From assembly GCA_013398955.1 (NCBI GenBank), contig VWPU01009562.1, forward strand, positions 343,501 through 407,500: a DNA stretch of 64,000 nucleotides, given 5' to 3'. Source of the stretch: Callaeas wilsoni. Its lineage: Eukaryota; Chordata; Aves; Passeriformes; Callaeidae. The position numbers were made by a program, and so were the translations under genes. Numbering within the stretch: the first letter of the stretch is position 1; every line of letters begins with the position of its first letter. The notes below the pieces were generated by a model. That model was not told the DNA's origin. It searched no databases and worked only from the letters and a program-made list of their open reading frames with translations. Positions 46,936 through 58,896 of this stretch are shown here, piece by piece.

Positions 46936-49900
46936 AAAACTGGGCAACAGAGGAGAAGGGGGAAACACACTGAGACAACAATTTTGTGGTATAGAAATAG
47001 CTGGATTGTCACTAATCTGTGTACAATTCAACAGTAAGAGAAGCTGATCAGAAATGTAACCCTTTGCTCACAAGCAGCTAGTAAGAAATTAGTCCAAATT
47101 TCAGGAATTTGAAATATAGAGGGAAGAACATCACTAGGAAATGTATTCAAGCACAGTGCAGGGGTTCAAATAGCCTGTACAGTATCTCATAGTTCAAAAA
47201 GAAGTTAAAAGTAGCATCCTCCACGGGGTAGAGCTCAGACAGCAGCTGACATACATTCACCACAGAGTCATAGATGTACATTTTCTCAAGAACAGTTTCA
47301 GACTGCTAACACAGCTTCTCTCATCCCAGAAACATGCAAAAAATATATCCTTGAAATTGTCAAATTCGTGAAAATTTGTGAAAGTTTGAATCCCAAATAT
47401 AAACAGATTTACAGAAGTGGCACCCAACCACATATAAAATTTATAGATGACTGTGATTACCTGAAGTACATAATTACCAGTATGAGAAATGAGAAAGTAT
47501 ACATAAATTTTTAAAAACTTGATTGTCTCATCTTTACCAATGATAACTATTAAGTATGATCCCATATAATGATGATTTACAAAACTGCAATTTACTCAGA
47601 TTTGAAAGGGTAAAGATACAGTATTTCATAAGAAACATAGAGATACTGCCACTCAAATATTTTCAGTGCTGTGACTCCAAAAGTATTTTGTATTTAATTT
47701 TAAGCCTATGTGTTTGTAATCTATCTGAAAATTCAGTGTGAAAGAGGCTGAAATAAGTCCTGTTCCAGCTGAGCTAATTGCCTGTTGAATTTTAATGAGA
47801 CAAATTGTCCCTTTTAATGTGTTTTTGTAAAATCTGATCATATTAAAGTATGCTATAATTGAATTATATGTTAGGCTATTATTTAGAATTACTTGTTGTG
47901 TTATTAGCCTTAGATTCCTGCATAAACACCACAAATTATAAATATTTTAAATAACATCATTCAGAGCAAAAATAGGTAAATTATATAAAATTGACTTATT
48001 TGTGTTATTTGAAAGTAGGGCATATGGCATTTCACTCATACACACAGACACATTCACTTTATTTTATAATTTTCCTTTTGTTCTGTGTAGACGAACCTGA
48101 TACTTGAGAAGCAAGGCCAAAGCCTTGGAAAGCTATCTGTGTCAAAGACAAATTGTTATTTTTACATACATTATCATTGTTAAAGACCAGTTTTTCACAG
48201 CTCCAAAATTCTCCCCAGTGGGCGGTAGTCCATCTTACTAAACTACCTACCCATAATTCAACCCAATTTCCTGCAATTGTCTTTCTATGCTCATGAAAGT
48301 CCATCACTGAACTGCAATGGAGACTATTTTCCATAGCCTCCAGGGAGGCAGATAATTTTGTTGGCTGCCTCCATTCCATTCGTCTTCTACTATATAAAGA
48401 AGGGATTGCCTTTTCCCTAGTGCTGCCTGCTTTCAGACGTCCTAACATCCATTCAGTGGAAAGCACTAAATTAGTACAAATACTTAAATGCCTGAGTAGA
48501 AAGTTGTTCATTCCCATGCAAACTCAGAATCAGCCTTCACGACTGTAACTACTGACAGCTTTTTCAGTCACGGGACTAGGTCTCCAGAGGCCAAATTCTA
48601 ATATTTAAGTCTTGTGAGAAAAACTCGTGGCCAGAGTGAAACTGAACTAATGTTCTTTAAGGAACTCATTTTTTCTTATGGATAGACCCCAGTTTACATG
48701 AAAACGAATAAGAAAATAAAGCTGTTCAAGACCTTTTTTTTTCGAATACTCAAAATAACATTTAATTCATTTGAGAACAGGGAATTATTCCAACTCAGGT
48801 CATTTTGGGGCTTTTAAGCAACCATTATTAACCACTTCCACAGGAAGAACAGTCTGAATGGATATATTCATATTTCCAAGTTATTCAATTCTGGTTTGAC
48901 ATGTTGGTTTGACAAGGAAAAGTTTGATCAATGTCAATAGAGGAAAACAAATTCTTTTGTTGCAGGAACTGATTTGAAATGCTAAATAGTCTTTTTCTAA
49001 ACATCAGATAAGCTCTTTTTCTAGATCTAAGTCTACAATTCTCATGGAGAATCCACAGAAAAGATAACTGAATATTTTCTTGCACAGACAAATAATTTGT
49101 AAAATATATGAAGCTTTTGACCCTTATTCAGTCACAGGCCGTAAGACATCTAATTTAAAAAATTATATATGCTCTCTCATTTCTGTTCTGTTACACTAAT
49201 GGAATAGACAAAAATTCTTATTGTGAAGGATGGTTACACTAAAAGATTGCAAAGACTGTATCCATGTTATTGTACAAAATTAAAAATTAAAGCATCAATT
49301 TATCAAGTGCAAAATGAAGTTTGTTTCTGTGTGAGTGTATTCATGGACAGCAGAAAAATATAGAGGCTTTTTTAATGGAAATTATAAGCATTGGGTTCAT
49401 TTCAATATTTTCTTCAAAAGGCTGTGATTTAGTGTTCCAGCAGCGGTGTATTCCAGCAAAAGCTGATGCATTACAGCTTCCAGAGGATCCTGGAAACTCA
49501 GAATAGGATTTTCCTACTTCCTCCAGACCACATTCTGCAGGGAATAAAAAGATTTCTTTCTGAAGTAAAACAAATCACACTTTATCCCTATATGTTTACT
49601 CAAGCAAGATGATTATAGATGCATAGTCAATATTTAGGCTCTTTCAGTGGAAGACAGTATTTCTATAGAACTCATAACATGTGTTTGGCATGAGAACATC
49701 TGTACCTGGCTGCTAGAAGAAACAAATTAGTAATGATTTCTTGTGTATATATAGATCTATCAACAATATGTATTCATTTTTCCATATAGCATATCGATAA
49801 GTAACCGGTTCAATTACACTTTGTTCATTTCCTCTCTTTTGTGTCAGAACAGTGACATTAATTTTAAGGAACTACACCTAATTTTCCTGTCACTGAAATA

Positions 49901-52900
49901 ACTATTCTGTCTCATGACATGAAACAAACAAGGGACCTACATCTTTACCACTGCCTCTAATGGAACCACTTACCAAAAATGTGGCTAAACGGATAGGCAG
50001 TGCAGAAGATTCAATCAGCTGACTGAGGGCTTGCTGGCTGACATGGCAAAATCAAGTGCCCCTCATTGAAATTCCCTGCCTGCAGTCCCTTTGCATTTAT
50101 AACTGTGGGAAATCAGGTCTGCCACCTGAGCTGGCCTCAGCTGCCATGGCGTCACATGAAGATAGATGTGATCGCTTACAGAGGTACAATAGGGAGCACT
50201 CTCCTGATCTGCTTTCATCTCGCTCCCTGATCTCAGATCAAAGCAGGGAGGCAAGCAGAGCAAGGGCATGTCTACACGGGGACATGACATCAATCTAGTT
50301 TGCTCACTCTAAGTGCAGCAATTTAAATACATCTCATTGAAAGGCTTATGCCCTGGTTTTTCGGGCCAGCTTAAAATATTTTCCTTATTAATCATAACAC
50401 CCAAACAGCTCTGTACTTGTCTGAATCAACTGCCCCAACTTCCCAGCCAATATTTCATTCTCAGTGTTTGCAGCTGTGATTTTTTTTTGCTGTGCTGTAG
50501 GAGGCCTATTTGAAATTAAAGGAATTTGTGGGCGGGAGAGGAAAACAAGTCAAATGAATGCACTCCTTGAAAACCTTCCTTCTGTCCATTAACATCATCA
50601 GAAGCATTACTCATCTGCTGACGTGCAACATCAATGACCCATTGCTAAACACTGCAATTACTGTAATATGAACTGAACAGCACATACATATTTGCCATAG
50701 CTCCACTGGGCAGAATTTCCCTTTTTCCAGAAACAAATGACTGTCAGTACAATTTCAGTATATCTGCTTTCCTCATGGGAAAAAAATGAGCAGAGATCAT
50801 CTGTGCAGAGAGCACAAGGAGCTGCAGCTTCACATTGCTGTGGACCTTTTCTTCATGTCACAGGAGCACTGTTCTCCCAGGGGTAGAAGTTCAGCACCTA
50901 TAGCCATGCATGAGTTAATTCCATTGATGTTGGTAGATCAGCTGTCAGAAGTCTTATTCTGGAGCTTTTCCAGGCCACCTGGAGAGTGTTGTCCTGTCTG
51001 AGGTCACCATGTTGTCCCTTTAGATGCAGGCTTTCCCTTCTGCAACTTAGAGGTCTGTCAGACCACAAAGGAAGAGTCAGAGGGCAGAAACAGGTGTTCC
51101 AGAGTTACCCGATCCTAAAAGATTTTGGCATAGAACTCTGCCTGAACACAGGAAAGCAAATTTCAGAAACATTTGGCAACTTAAATGAAACTTTTTGTCC
51201 TGCCATACCAGACTGGCGGTTGCTGCAAAATATATTTTTTTTACCATATCAGTATCCAGGGGAAGTCAATTTCATTACGAGAGTTCTAATCACATTCAGC
51301 ACATCTGAAATCTGTCTGAAAATTAAGGAGTTTAAGGACAGAATAATGGTCTGTCATTACAAGAAAGCTGTAGGAGAAACTTAAATGATGAGTTTAAGGT
51401 GAAGTGATTTTTTCATGGCTGCTAATGAACAATCTGAAATAAACCCAAATAAGGAGCCATAAAAGTTTTTAATAAGATCAATATATTTCTTTAAAATATC
51501 GAATTTTCCTACAGGCTCTGAAAGTGCATCATGTCAGCTACTTAATGCATGCAAGGTTTTTAAATAAAAATAACTCAGCCTGGTGACTGGCCAGGAGAGC
51601 AACAAGTTTCTGATATCTGCTGCTGAAAACATCCATTCAGTCTCTGAAACTTCCCGTTGCATTTGGGAATCTGTAGGGGCAGAAATGTTGGTACACCAGG
51701 CAGGGCATAACCCCAAATATAGAAGCTATAAAATTCAAGTCACTTATTAGCAGAGATTTATTTTCTCTTTCGCATCTAATATCTTCAAATCTGTTCTCCA
51801 TGGATAAAGAGTAACATTAAATGGCACAACAATTACAGCTACTTGTCTCTCCAATGTCAACCTGCATCCCACATCTGTCTACAGTTCTGAGCGTGAACAA
51901 TGGTTGATCTGGAGCTGGACTGGCATAAAATTATTTCCAGACAGTCAGTAATGAAAATATTCTTACTGGATACTTCCAACTACTTGAGGCAGCAAGTGTC
52001 CCTAAGTGCACATTTTAATAAAAGACATAACAAGATTTAACATATGTATATATGTTTCCACAACATGCCATAAAATGAATTTGTTTTATTTCCAAAGAGA
52101 CAAATCAAGTGCCTAGAGGTGACATTTATTACATTGTGTTTTGCATGAAAAACAAACAACCCTAGGAAAAAAAAAAGCTGAAAAGTTATAATAAATTAAA
52201 ACAGCCTGTTGTCATATTTGATATGCTTTATAACTCTTTTAAATTTAGAATTTAGTCAAGGCAAATATTACCAGAGAGGAATGTTTTCACAATAAAAGAT
52301 GCCCTACCAACTTAGTGCTAATTATACTTACTATATTCTTGATACAGATCTTTGTCTTAGTACTTAGATGTTGATATTATGGTCCCAAAAGAACTTAGTC
52401 TTCAATTCTTAACAATATCTGCAAGACAAATAGTAAGTAAATAAACAAAAAACTAGTCATTTTGATTTTTAAAACTTACCTGCCAGGAATCACCTGAACT
52501 TCTACTACAAGCTAGTCCATGATCAATTGTATGCACAGCAAAGCACACGTACAGAGCACATCAAAATCTAAAGATGTCATGCAAGTGGCAACATGCATAT
52601 GAGAATTGCCTGAGTAAAAATACAAAAATCAAAGTTTTATCAAATGTTTTATTGGGTCAACCTGCATTAGGTTGTTGCACACAAGCTTATCTGACACAAA
52701 TATGACAGCCTATGTGGAAGACTTCACTAGTAGAAAGTGGTGTTGTGGAAAATTGGGAGAATAGGTAAGGGAACAGCCAGAAAGACACAGATTTTTGAAG
52801 AGCTGCAGTGGGTTTTTCTATATGCAAGAAAGAATCTTAATATCACTTAGCAATTTACTCCTCTCAGTCCTTCTGACAACATATGGAGAAGTTACCTAAA

Positions 52901-55900
52901 GCATTTTCGAGTCCTATTCACAGCTTCCTAGGTGATCTTCATTGCATATAAATAATATTATTACAGGTTCTAAACAGAGAACAAAAATTTCTGGTCAACA
53001 GAATGTTGTATTATGCAATATATAAATGCGCTAGAGAGCAGGGAAACCTTTCTCAGAGTAAATTAGCAATAATTTTCCATTAACATTTTCAAAAGCCTTG
53101 GGTGTAATTCACCTTCACATGGCTATGGACCACAGCTTATGTCATTTATCTTGTCAAAACTTTTCCTTTCCCACAGACACAAAACCAAGAAAATCTGGGC
53201 TAGGAGTAGTTTAAAAGCTAACTTACCTATTAGAAAAATACTTGAAAGCAAGAAGGTGGGTTTCACACTAAACAATAATGTAGCATAAATAACCCCAACC
53301 AAATAACCCAAATAGAAAGATTGCTTCTCAGAAAACACAGAACCATCCCCTAATGGCCACTTCCTTAGGAAGAACAATAGACTCATGGCCTTTATGAACT
53401 GAGTGCATAAAAGTGGACGTGGTGTTCATATACACAAACATAGCTATTTTGTGCAATCACTGTAAAAGTTATCCAGCGTTTTGTTTATAAAGCTTCAACA
53501 GAAGAAAAAAGTAGAAACCACTAGAGAAACATAGATATGCTTTTATCCTTTGAGACCACACAGTAATCAAACTGAGTTAACTCAAACTAATTTCATTGAC
53601 AGAGATGCATAATCTATTTTCAGAACATCTATTTAGAATCTTCACCTTCTGCATGTGCTGAGCAGTATCTTCTTGGGTATGTTTCTATCCTAGCATTTGG
53701 CAAGCATGGTTTAAAAGTCAACATGCATAGCACTTGCTGATGCCACTTGCTAGAATGTATTTAGTAAAATTATTTGTGAACTTGTGACCTTTAGATTGAA
53801 ATAGTCGGTTATAGTAGCCCTGACACATAATATGGAAGTGATTTCATGCCAGTAAAATTCCTCAGAAAGAGCCTAGTTTCAAATCCTTCAGGGACTAAAA
53901 TTGCTCATGCAGCTATTGTTTTGAAGTTGCAACTAATGTGGAATTATTAAACTGTTCATAGCTAAAAAATAAAATTATGATAAAAAGAAGATACTAATTA
54001 TAATGATTTGTTAACCTTTCCTTTTCCAAATGTGTGAGGTGACTTGGAAATAACCTTCAGTCTTTTTAAATTATCTCATAGTCACCACTTTGTTCAAGTT
54101 TGACAGTTAGTATTTTTCTGCATTACCACAATTACGCCAAACACTCATCATGGCAAGTTTGTGGGTCATTGCTGGTCTCTCACATTTCTAAAAACCAGAC
54201 AGATTTCTATTTCCTGTCAGGGCAAACTTTAGAATCTGAACAAAATGACAAATTAACTAATTGGCAAAAAAGGATAGTATTTGAAAGGTATTTTCTGTCC
54301 TTGCAAAACCTATTTTTACTAAGCATAGAATATCCATTTGCTCAGTATTAGTCATAGTTGTTAAAGCAAAATGGGTACAACAACTGTCTTGGATGCAACG
54401 TTTTTATCACAGTTTTGCAAAAACACCACCATTCTAAACTCATTTAAAAAAAATCAAATTTATTTTCTTTCATTGGCATTGATTTTTCAAATATTTGCAA
54501 GTAGAGAGAAGTTACCTAAGTCTGACATTGAAAATATTCTTTTAGTGTATACTGCAGTACCAACAAGTAGAATACTAAGAATAGAAGGCCTTGTAAAAAT
54601 ATTTTTGAGGTTTTGGGTTTTTAAACAAATTTCCTCCATAGAATGAAAGAAAAATGAAAAAATCTTTCCTGAGAGTTAAATTGTAAATGGAGGCCTGTCA
54701 CTGTTGCATATGCTCCTTTAATTCATGCAAATCAAAAGCATAATTCCTTCATGAAAATCTCAGGTCATGTTTCTCTTTGTTGAGAAACCCTGCAGGCAGG
54801 CACTTAACAGGATGCTCCGAAGTCCTTTAACTACTATTCCTAAGATCTCATAGGAATTTACTTCTTGTCATTTAATGTGTTTATGTGGTTCCATACTTTA
54901 GAACAAAATGATCGTTATAAAATTTTGTGAATTGTTTTAATAATAACCAAATCATTGCTAAAAACTTATATGTTTTGCTCCCAGGAAGGGAAAAAGTCGT
55001 TATCAACAGAATGAAAAGCACACTCTACTTTACATAGGAGTGAAAAAATGTGAGCATATAAGGGGAAAAGGCTGAGGAATATTTATACCGTTTCATGACA
55101 TATCTTCAAGTTGTTTGGCTCATTTGATTGAGATGGATTACTTCAATTAAGATACATCTGTTCGAAATATTCCTACTGCAAGGGAAGCCTGGTGGCACTG
55201 TCACAGATTGTGTTACAAATCCTTTTTCTAGAAAAGTGAGCAGTCTTCGGTTTACACAAAAATATCAGATCATTGGGGATTTTTTTTAATTCACGTTACA
55301 TGGGAAAAGCAAGGTAGTTTTCTGTGCATTTTAGTCCCCTGGCTGAGCCTATGTCCCCAGCACAAATGCTGTATTGGAACACGTCAGTAAGTTTTGTGGT
55401 CACCCCTGCTAAAGGAAGAGCACACACACGACACAAGCTAATTCCAGGACAATAACATCCTGTCTTAGCAGTACTAATTTTTTCAGCAAGAGTGCAACCT
55501 ACCATGCCCCAGCTTCTTCTATCATTTACGGAAACATGATCATAAAAAGGAAAAGTGCATAACATATGTTAAAGTATTCATATGTAATTTCTATTCAAAT
55601 ATATTTTTTTTCTCTGTTAAATGTGAGCATTGATCTGAGACTGTTCAAATACATCAGCAGAGTCATTTTGATTATTTTGCTGAGAGAAAAAATAGCGATT
55701 GCTTCCTACCCACAGGAAAAAAAATCTCAAATAAATCAGATCTGGTATGAATGTATCTCCCCCAGATATCTCCACACGAAATTCTTTAGTGACAGGTGCT
55801 AGTGTGAGTTACATGTCCAACATTAAAGAGTGAGAAAAAGGTGGTAAGTGGGAATCTAACATAATTTGCACTGACAAAGTAGCACCACAAGGACAGCTGT

Positions 55901-56108
55901 AATATACAGAAACACAGGATAGATGAGGACATAAAGTAGCCAGTACGAACACTGCAACTCTTTGGAGACTTTTTTTCCTTGTTGTTATACTCACACACCT
56001 CTTCCAACAACCCCTAAATGCCATGTCTTTAAAATGACAAAAAGAAATCCAAGGTATTCTTCAAAAAACTCATCATTTCCTTTAAAAACATTTGCTTTTT
56101 AGGTGAGT

Positions 56109-57163
56109 GCATTTGGTTTACACAGCAAAGTTTTTGCAGGAAGAGGGGCTACAGGGGTGGCTTCCCTGGAAGCTTTCCCCATGTCCAGTAGAGCCAATGT
56201 CCTATGGCTCCAAGACAAACCTACTGCTGGCCAAGGCTGAACCCAACAGTGATGGCAGTAGCATCTCTGGGATAATGTAGGTATGAAGGGCAAAAAGTTC
56301 TGCACAATGACAATAGCAGCCAGAGAAGAAAGAAGTGACAACATGTGGGAGCAGCAGCCCTGCAGACACCAAGGTCAGAGCAGAAGGAGGGGCAGGAGGT
56401 GCTCCAGGTGCCAGAGCTGAGATTCCCCTGCAGCACGTAGTAATGTGAAGATCATCCAGGGGCAGCTGTGAGCCTGCAGCCCATGGAGGTCCACGAGGGA
56501 GCATGTCAGTGCCTGATGGAGGCTGTGTCCTCATGAGAAGCCTGCACTGGAGCAGGCTCCAGGCAGGACCAGGGGGCCGATGGAAAAGGAGCCCATTCAG
56601 GAGTAAGTTTGTTGGCAGGATATGTGACCCCATGGGGGACGCGCTCTGGAGCAGCGCGTTCCTGAAGGATTGCACCACATGGTAGGGAAGTCTATGGGAA
56701 GGATCCAGGTTGGAGAAGTTCATGGAGGTCTGTCTCCTGTGGGAAGTAACCCACACTGGAACAGGGGAAGAGTACAAGGAGTACTCCATCTGAGAAGGAA
56801 GGAGCAGAAGAGACAACTTACGTCTATTCAACAGCCCCTATTCCCTGTCCCTCTGCACCACTGAGGAGGGGAAGGTAGAGCAAATCAGAGTGAAGTTAGG
56901 CACAGGAAGAAGGGAGGGATGGGGAGATGGTGGTTTTAGGTTTGTTTTGCTATATTATCCTACTCTGATTCGATTGACAATAAATTAAGTTTATCTTTTC
57001 CCAAGTTGAGTTGGTTTTGCTTATCATGGTAATTGTTGAGTGATTTCTCTCTGTCCTCATCTTGACCCATGAGCCTTTCTTTTCTAGCCTGTCCAGCTGT
57101 GGAGACGAGAGGTAGAGCAGCTTTGGTAGGCATCTGGAATCCAGCCAGAGTAAATTCTCGACA
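56109..57163 (+). mobile_element. Solo LTR of an avian endogenous retrovirus
   Basis: About 1,055 bp with the layout of a long avian LTR: a TTTGGTTTACAC start near 56109, a U3-like part with imperfect repeats of a GGAGCAGG/CCATGG motif (about 56420-56770), an AATAAA at 56979-56984 followed by a GT-rich segment, and a 3' end reading GGCATCTGGAATCCAGCCAG and closing in CGACA at 57163. No internal gag, pol or env sequence flanks it, so it is a solo LTR left by recombination. Family assignment comes from recall and both ends are accurate only to several bases. A 209-codon ORF runs antisense through it (56202-56831) and is not a gene. Confidence 0.82.
56979..56984 (+). promoter_or_regulatory. LTR poly(A) signal AATAAA
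   Basis: AATAAA in the 3' part of the LTR, followed by T/G-rich sequence (GTTTATCTTTTCCC, then GAGTTGGTTTTGC). It fixes the LTR orientation as plus. Confidence 0.75.
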
Positions 57164-57359
57164 GTGAGTTGCACAAGAAGTAATTGTTAACACTATTTTT
57201 GAAAGAGTAAAAATATTTAAAATTTCAGCGCTGTAGTGCAGCAATACTGCAATAAGAGTACATTGAGGAGAATAGCACTTCCTTCCTGTTTAGAAAAAAA
57301 TCAAGCCTAGTTGTTAAATGTAAATTTTAAAAATTACAATATAAGAAATACACACCCTG

Positions 57360-58894
57360 AAAAGAAGAGGGTCTGATCACAGAATACTTTAGCAAACAGG
57401 TCATGTATAAGCCTGTGGGACAGGACTTAATGCAATGCACTTATGAATGCTGAGGGAACTGGCAGATGCCATTGTGAAGCCACTTAAAACAGTCTTTGAC
57501 CAATCCTAGCAATTGGGAGAAGTATCTGAAGACTGAAAAAAAGCCAATGTCAGTGCTAGCTTCAAAAAGGGCAAGAGGAAGGGGGTGGGGAACTATGATT
57601 CAGTCAGCTTCTGATTCTTGATTCCTGTGAAGTCAGTGGAGGAGCTAACACTGGAAACCATTTCTAGGCACTAGAAGGACAAGAAAATCATCAGGAGTAG
57701 TCAGCATGGCTTCGTTAAGAGGAAGCTTAACAAACTTGATGAGTTTCTACAGTGAAACAATTGGACTGATGGAAAAAGGGAGAGCAGTGGATACTGTCCA
57801 TGCAGACTTTAGTGAGGTCTTTGCCTCCCATAAGATCTTTGTAGATATGCTATTGAAGTACGAAATGGTTGACCAGTTGATTGAACAGTGGATAAAGTGT
57901 GGTGATCAATGGTACGAAGACTAGTTGGAATCTAGCGATTCGAAGTGTACAGGAAATATCAAATATGGGTCTGATACTCTTTACCATTGTCATTAATGGT
58001 CTGGGTGATAAGGAAGAATGTCCCCTCAGCAAACCTGAGAGTAATGCTTGATATGCCAGTGGGTCATTCTGCCAACCAGAGAAAACTCAACAGGGTGGAT
58101 AACTGGGAGGACAGGAATGTCATGGAATTTAACAAGGAGAAGTGCGAAGTCTTGCGCCTGCGGAGGAAGTACCCCACACATTGGTGTATTTGGGGGCCAC
58201 CCAGCTAGAAAGCACCTCAACAGAAAAGGACCTGGGCGTCCTGAAGGACACCAAGTTGAACATGGACCAGCCCTGTGCCTTTACTGCAAAGAGTGGGAAT
58301 GGTACCCTGGGCTGCATTACGGAGAGCGTTGCCAAAGATTTGAGGGAGGTGGGACTGCCCTTCTATTCAGTACTGCTAAGGCATGGATGGAGTGTTGTTC
58401 CCAGTGCTGGGCTTCCCACTACCAGACAGCCATGGACATGCTGGAAAGAGAAACAAGATGTTGGACAAGAGCACCTCTCCTATGAAGAAAGTCTAAGGCA
58501 ACAGAGGGTGTTCTGTCTGAGTAGGAGCAGGCTCAGAGGGAAGTCATCAGTAAACATATAAATACCTGCAGGAACAGTGCAAGGACAGAGCTTAACCTTT
58601 TCCAGTGGTTCCCCAGACAGGACAAGAGGCGATGGGCACACACTGAAACACAGGAGGTTCCCTCTGAACATCAAGAAACACTCTTTCACTGTGAGGCTGA
58701 CCAAGTACTGGTAAAGATTGCTCAGCGAGGTGGTGAAGTCTCCTATCTTGAAGATATTCAAAAGCCATCTGGACATGGCCCAGAAAAATGGTATGGGGAA
58801 AAGGTTTTTGTGTATTCACTTGAGTATGTGGTTTGGACAAGATGGTCACTTTCATAGGTGGCTTCCAAACACAGTCACCGTGTGATTCTGTGAT
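57360..58894 (+). mobile_element. CR1 LINE, RT to 3' end, plus strand
   Basis: A 5'-truncated CR1 of about 1.5 kb beginning before the RT fingers (GTCTGATCACAGAATACTTTAGC, then GCTGAGGGAACTGGCAGATGCC near 57449) and running through the palm, thumb and C-terminal region to a CR1 tail at TTGGACAAGATGGTCACTTT...GTGTGATTCTGTGAT (58894). It lies only about 200 bp downstream of the solo LTR. It carries many frameshifts, so the ORFs of 70-145 codons in it are fragments in different frames. Confidence 0.95.
57420..58790 (+). pseudogene. CR1 reverse-transcriptase remnant
   Basis: Fragments of CR1 ORF2 reading from the RT into the C-terminus. The frame at 57706-57921 contains GRAVDTVHADFSEVF, which keeps the first catalytic aspartate (GAC at 57805-57807). 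The region that should hold the second metal-binding block (Phe-Ala-Asp-Asp) at about 58029-58050 has lost roughly 17 bases, removing both aspartates. Later fragments read LGATQLESTSTEKDLGVL (about 58195-58245), and near 58640-58790 lines matching the C-terminus (PLNIKKHSFTVRLTKYW). The enzyme is dead. Confidence 0.85.
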
Positions 58895-58896
58895 AT

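Larger units (their letters stand above)
41090..56105. other. Long unique AT-rich region, no supported gene
   Basis: Fifteen kb without a recognised transposon or convincing exon. It holds a poly(A) run at 42614-42629, a T/G-rich (TTGG)n tract at 42863-42914, a candidate conserved non-coding stretch at 44200-45370, an A-rich (CAAA)-type tract at 46835-46935, a 152-codon minus-strand ORF at 48059-48517 without motifs, and a GC-shifted island at 50050-50300 open on both strands. It is probably intergenic or intronic. Confidence 0.6.

Noticed and set aside
52400..52565. Minus-strand donor GGCAG|GTAAGTTTT
   Set aside because: All frames upstream of it contain stops before a usable acceptor; no exon supported.
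53123..53386. 87-codon hydrophobic minus-strand ORF containing ATAG|GTAAGTTAG
   Set aside because: The T-rich strand gives hydrophobic codons by composition; no matching acceptor or homology.
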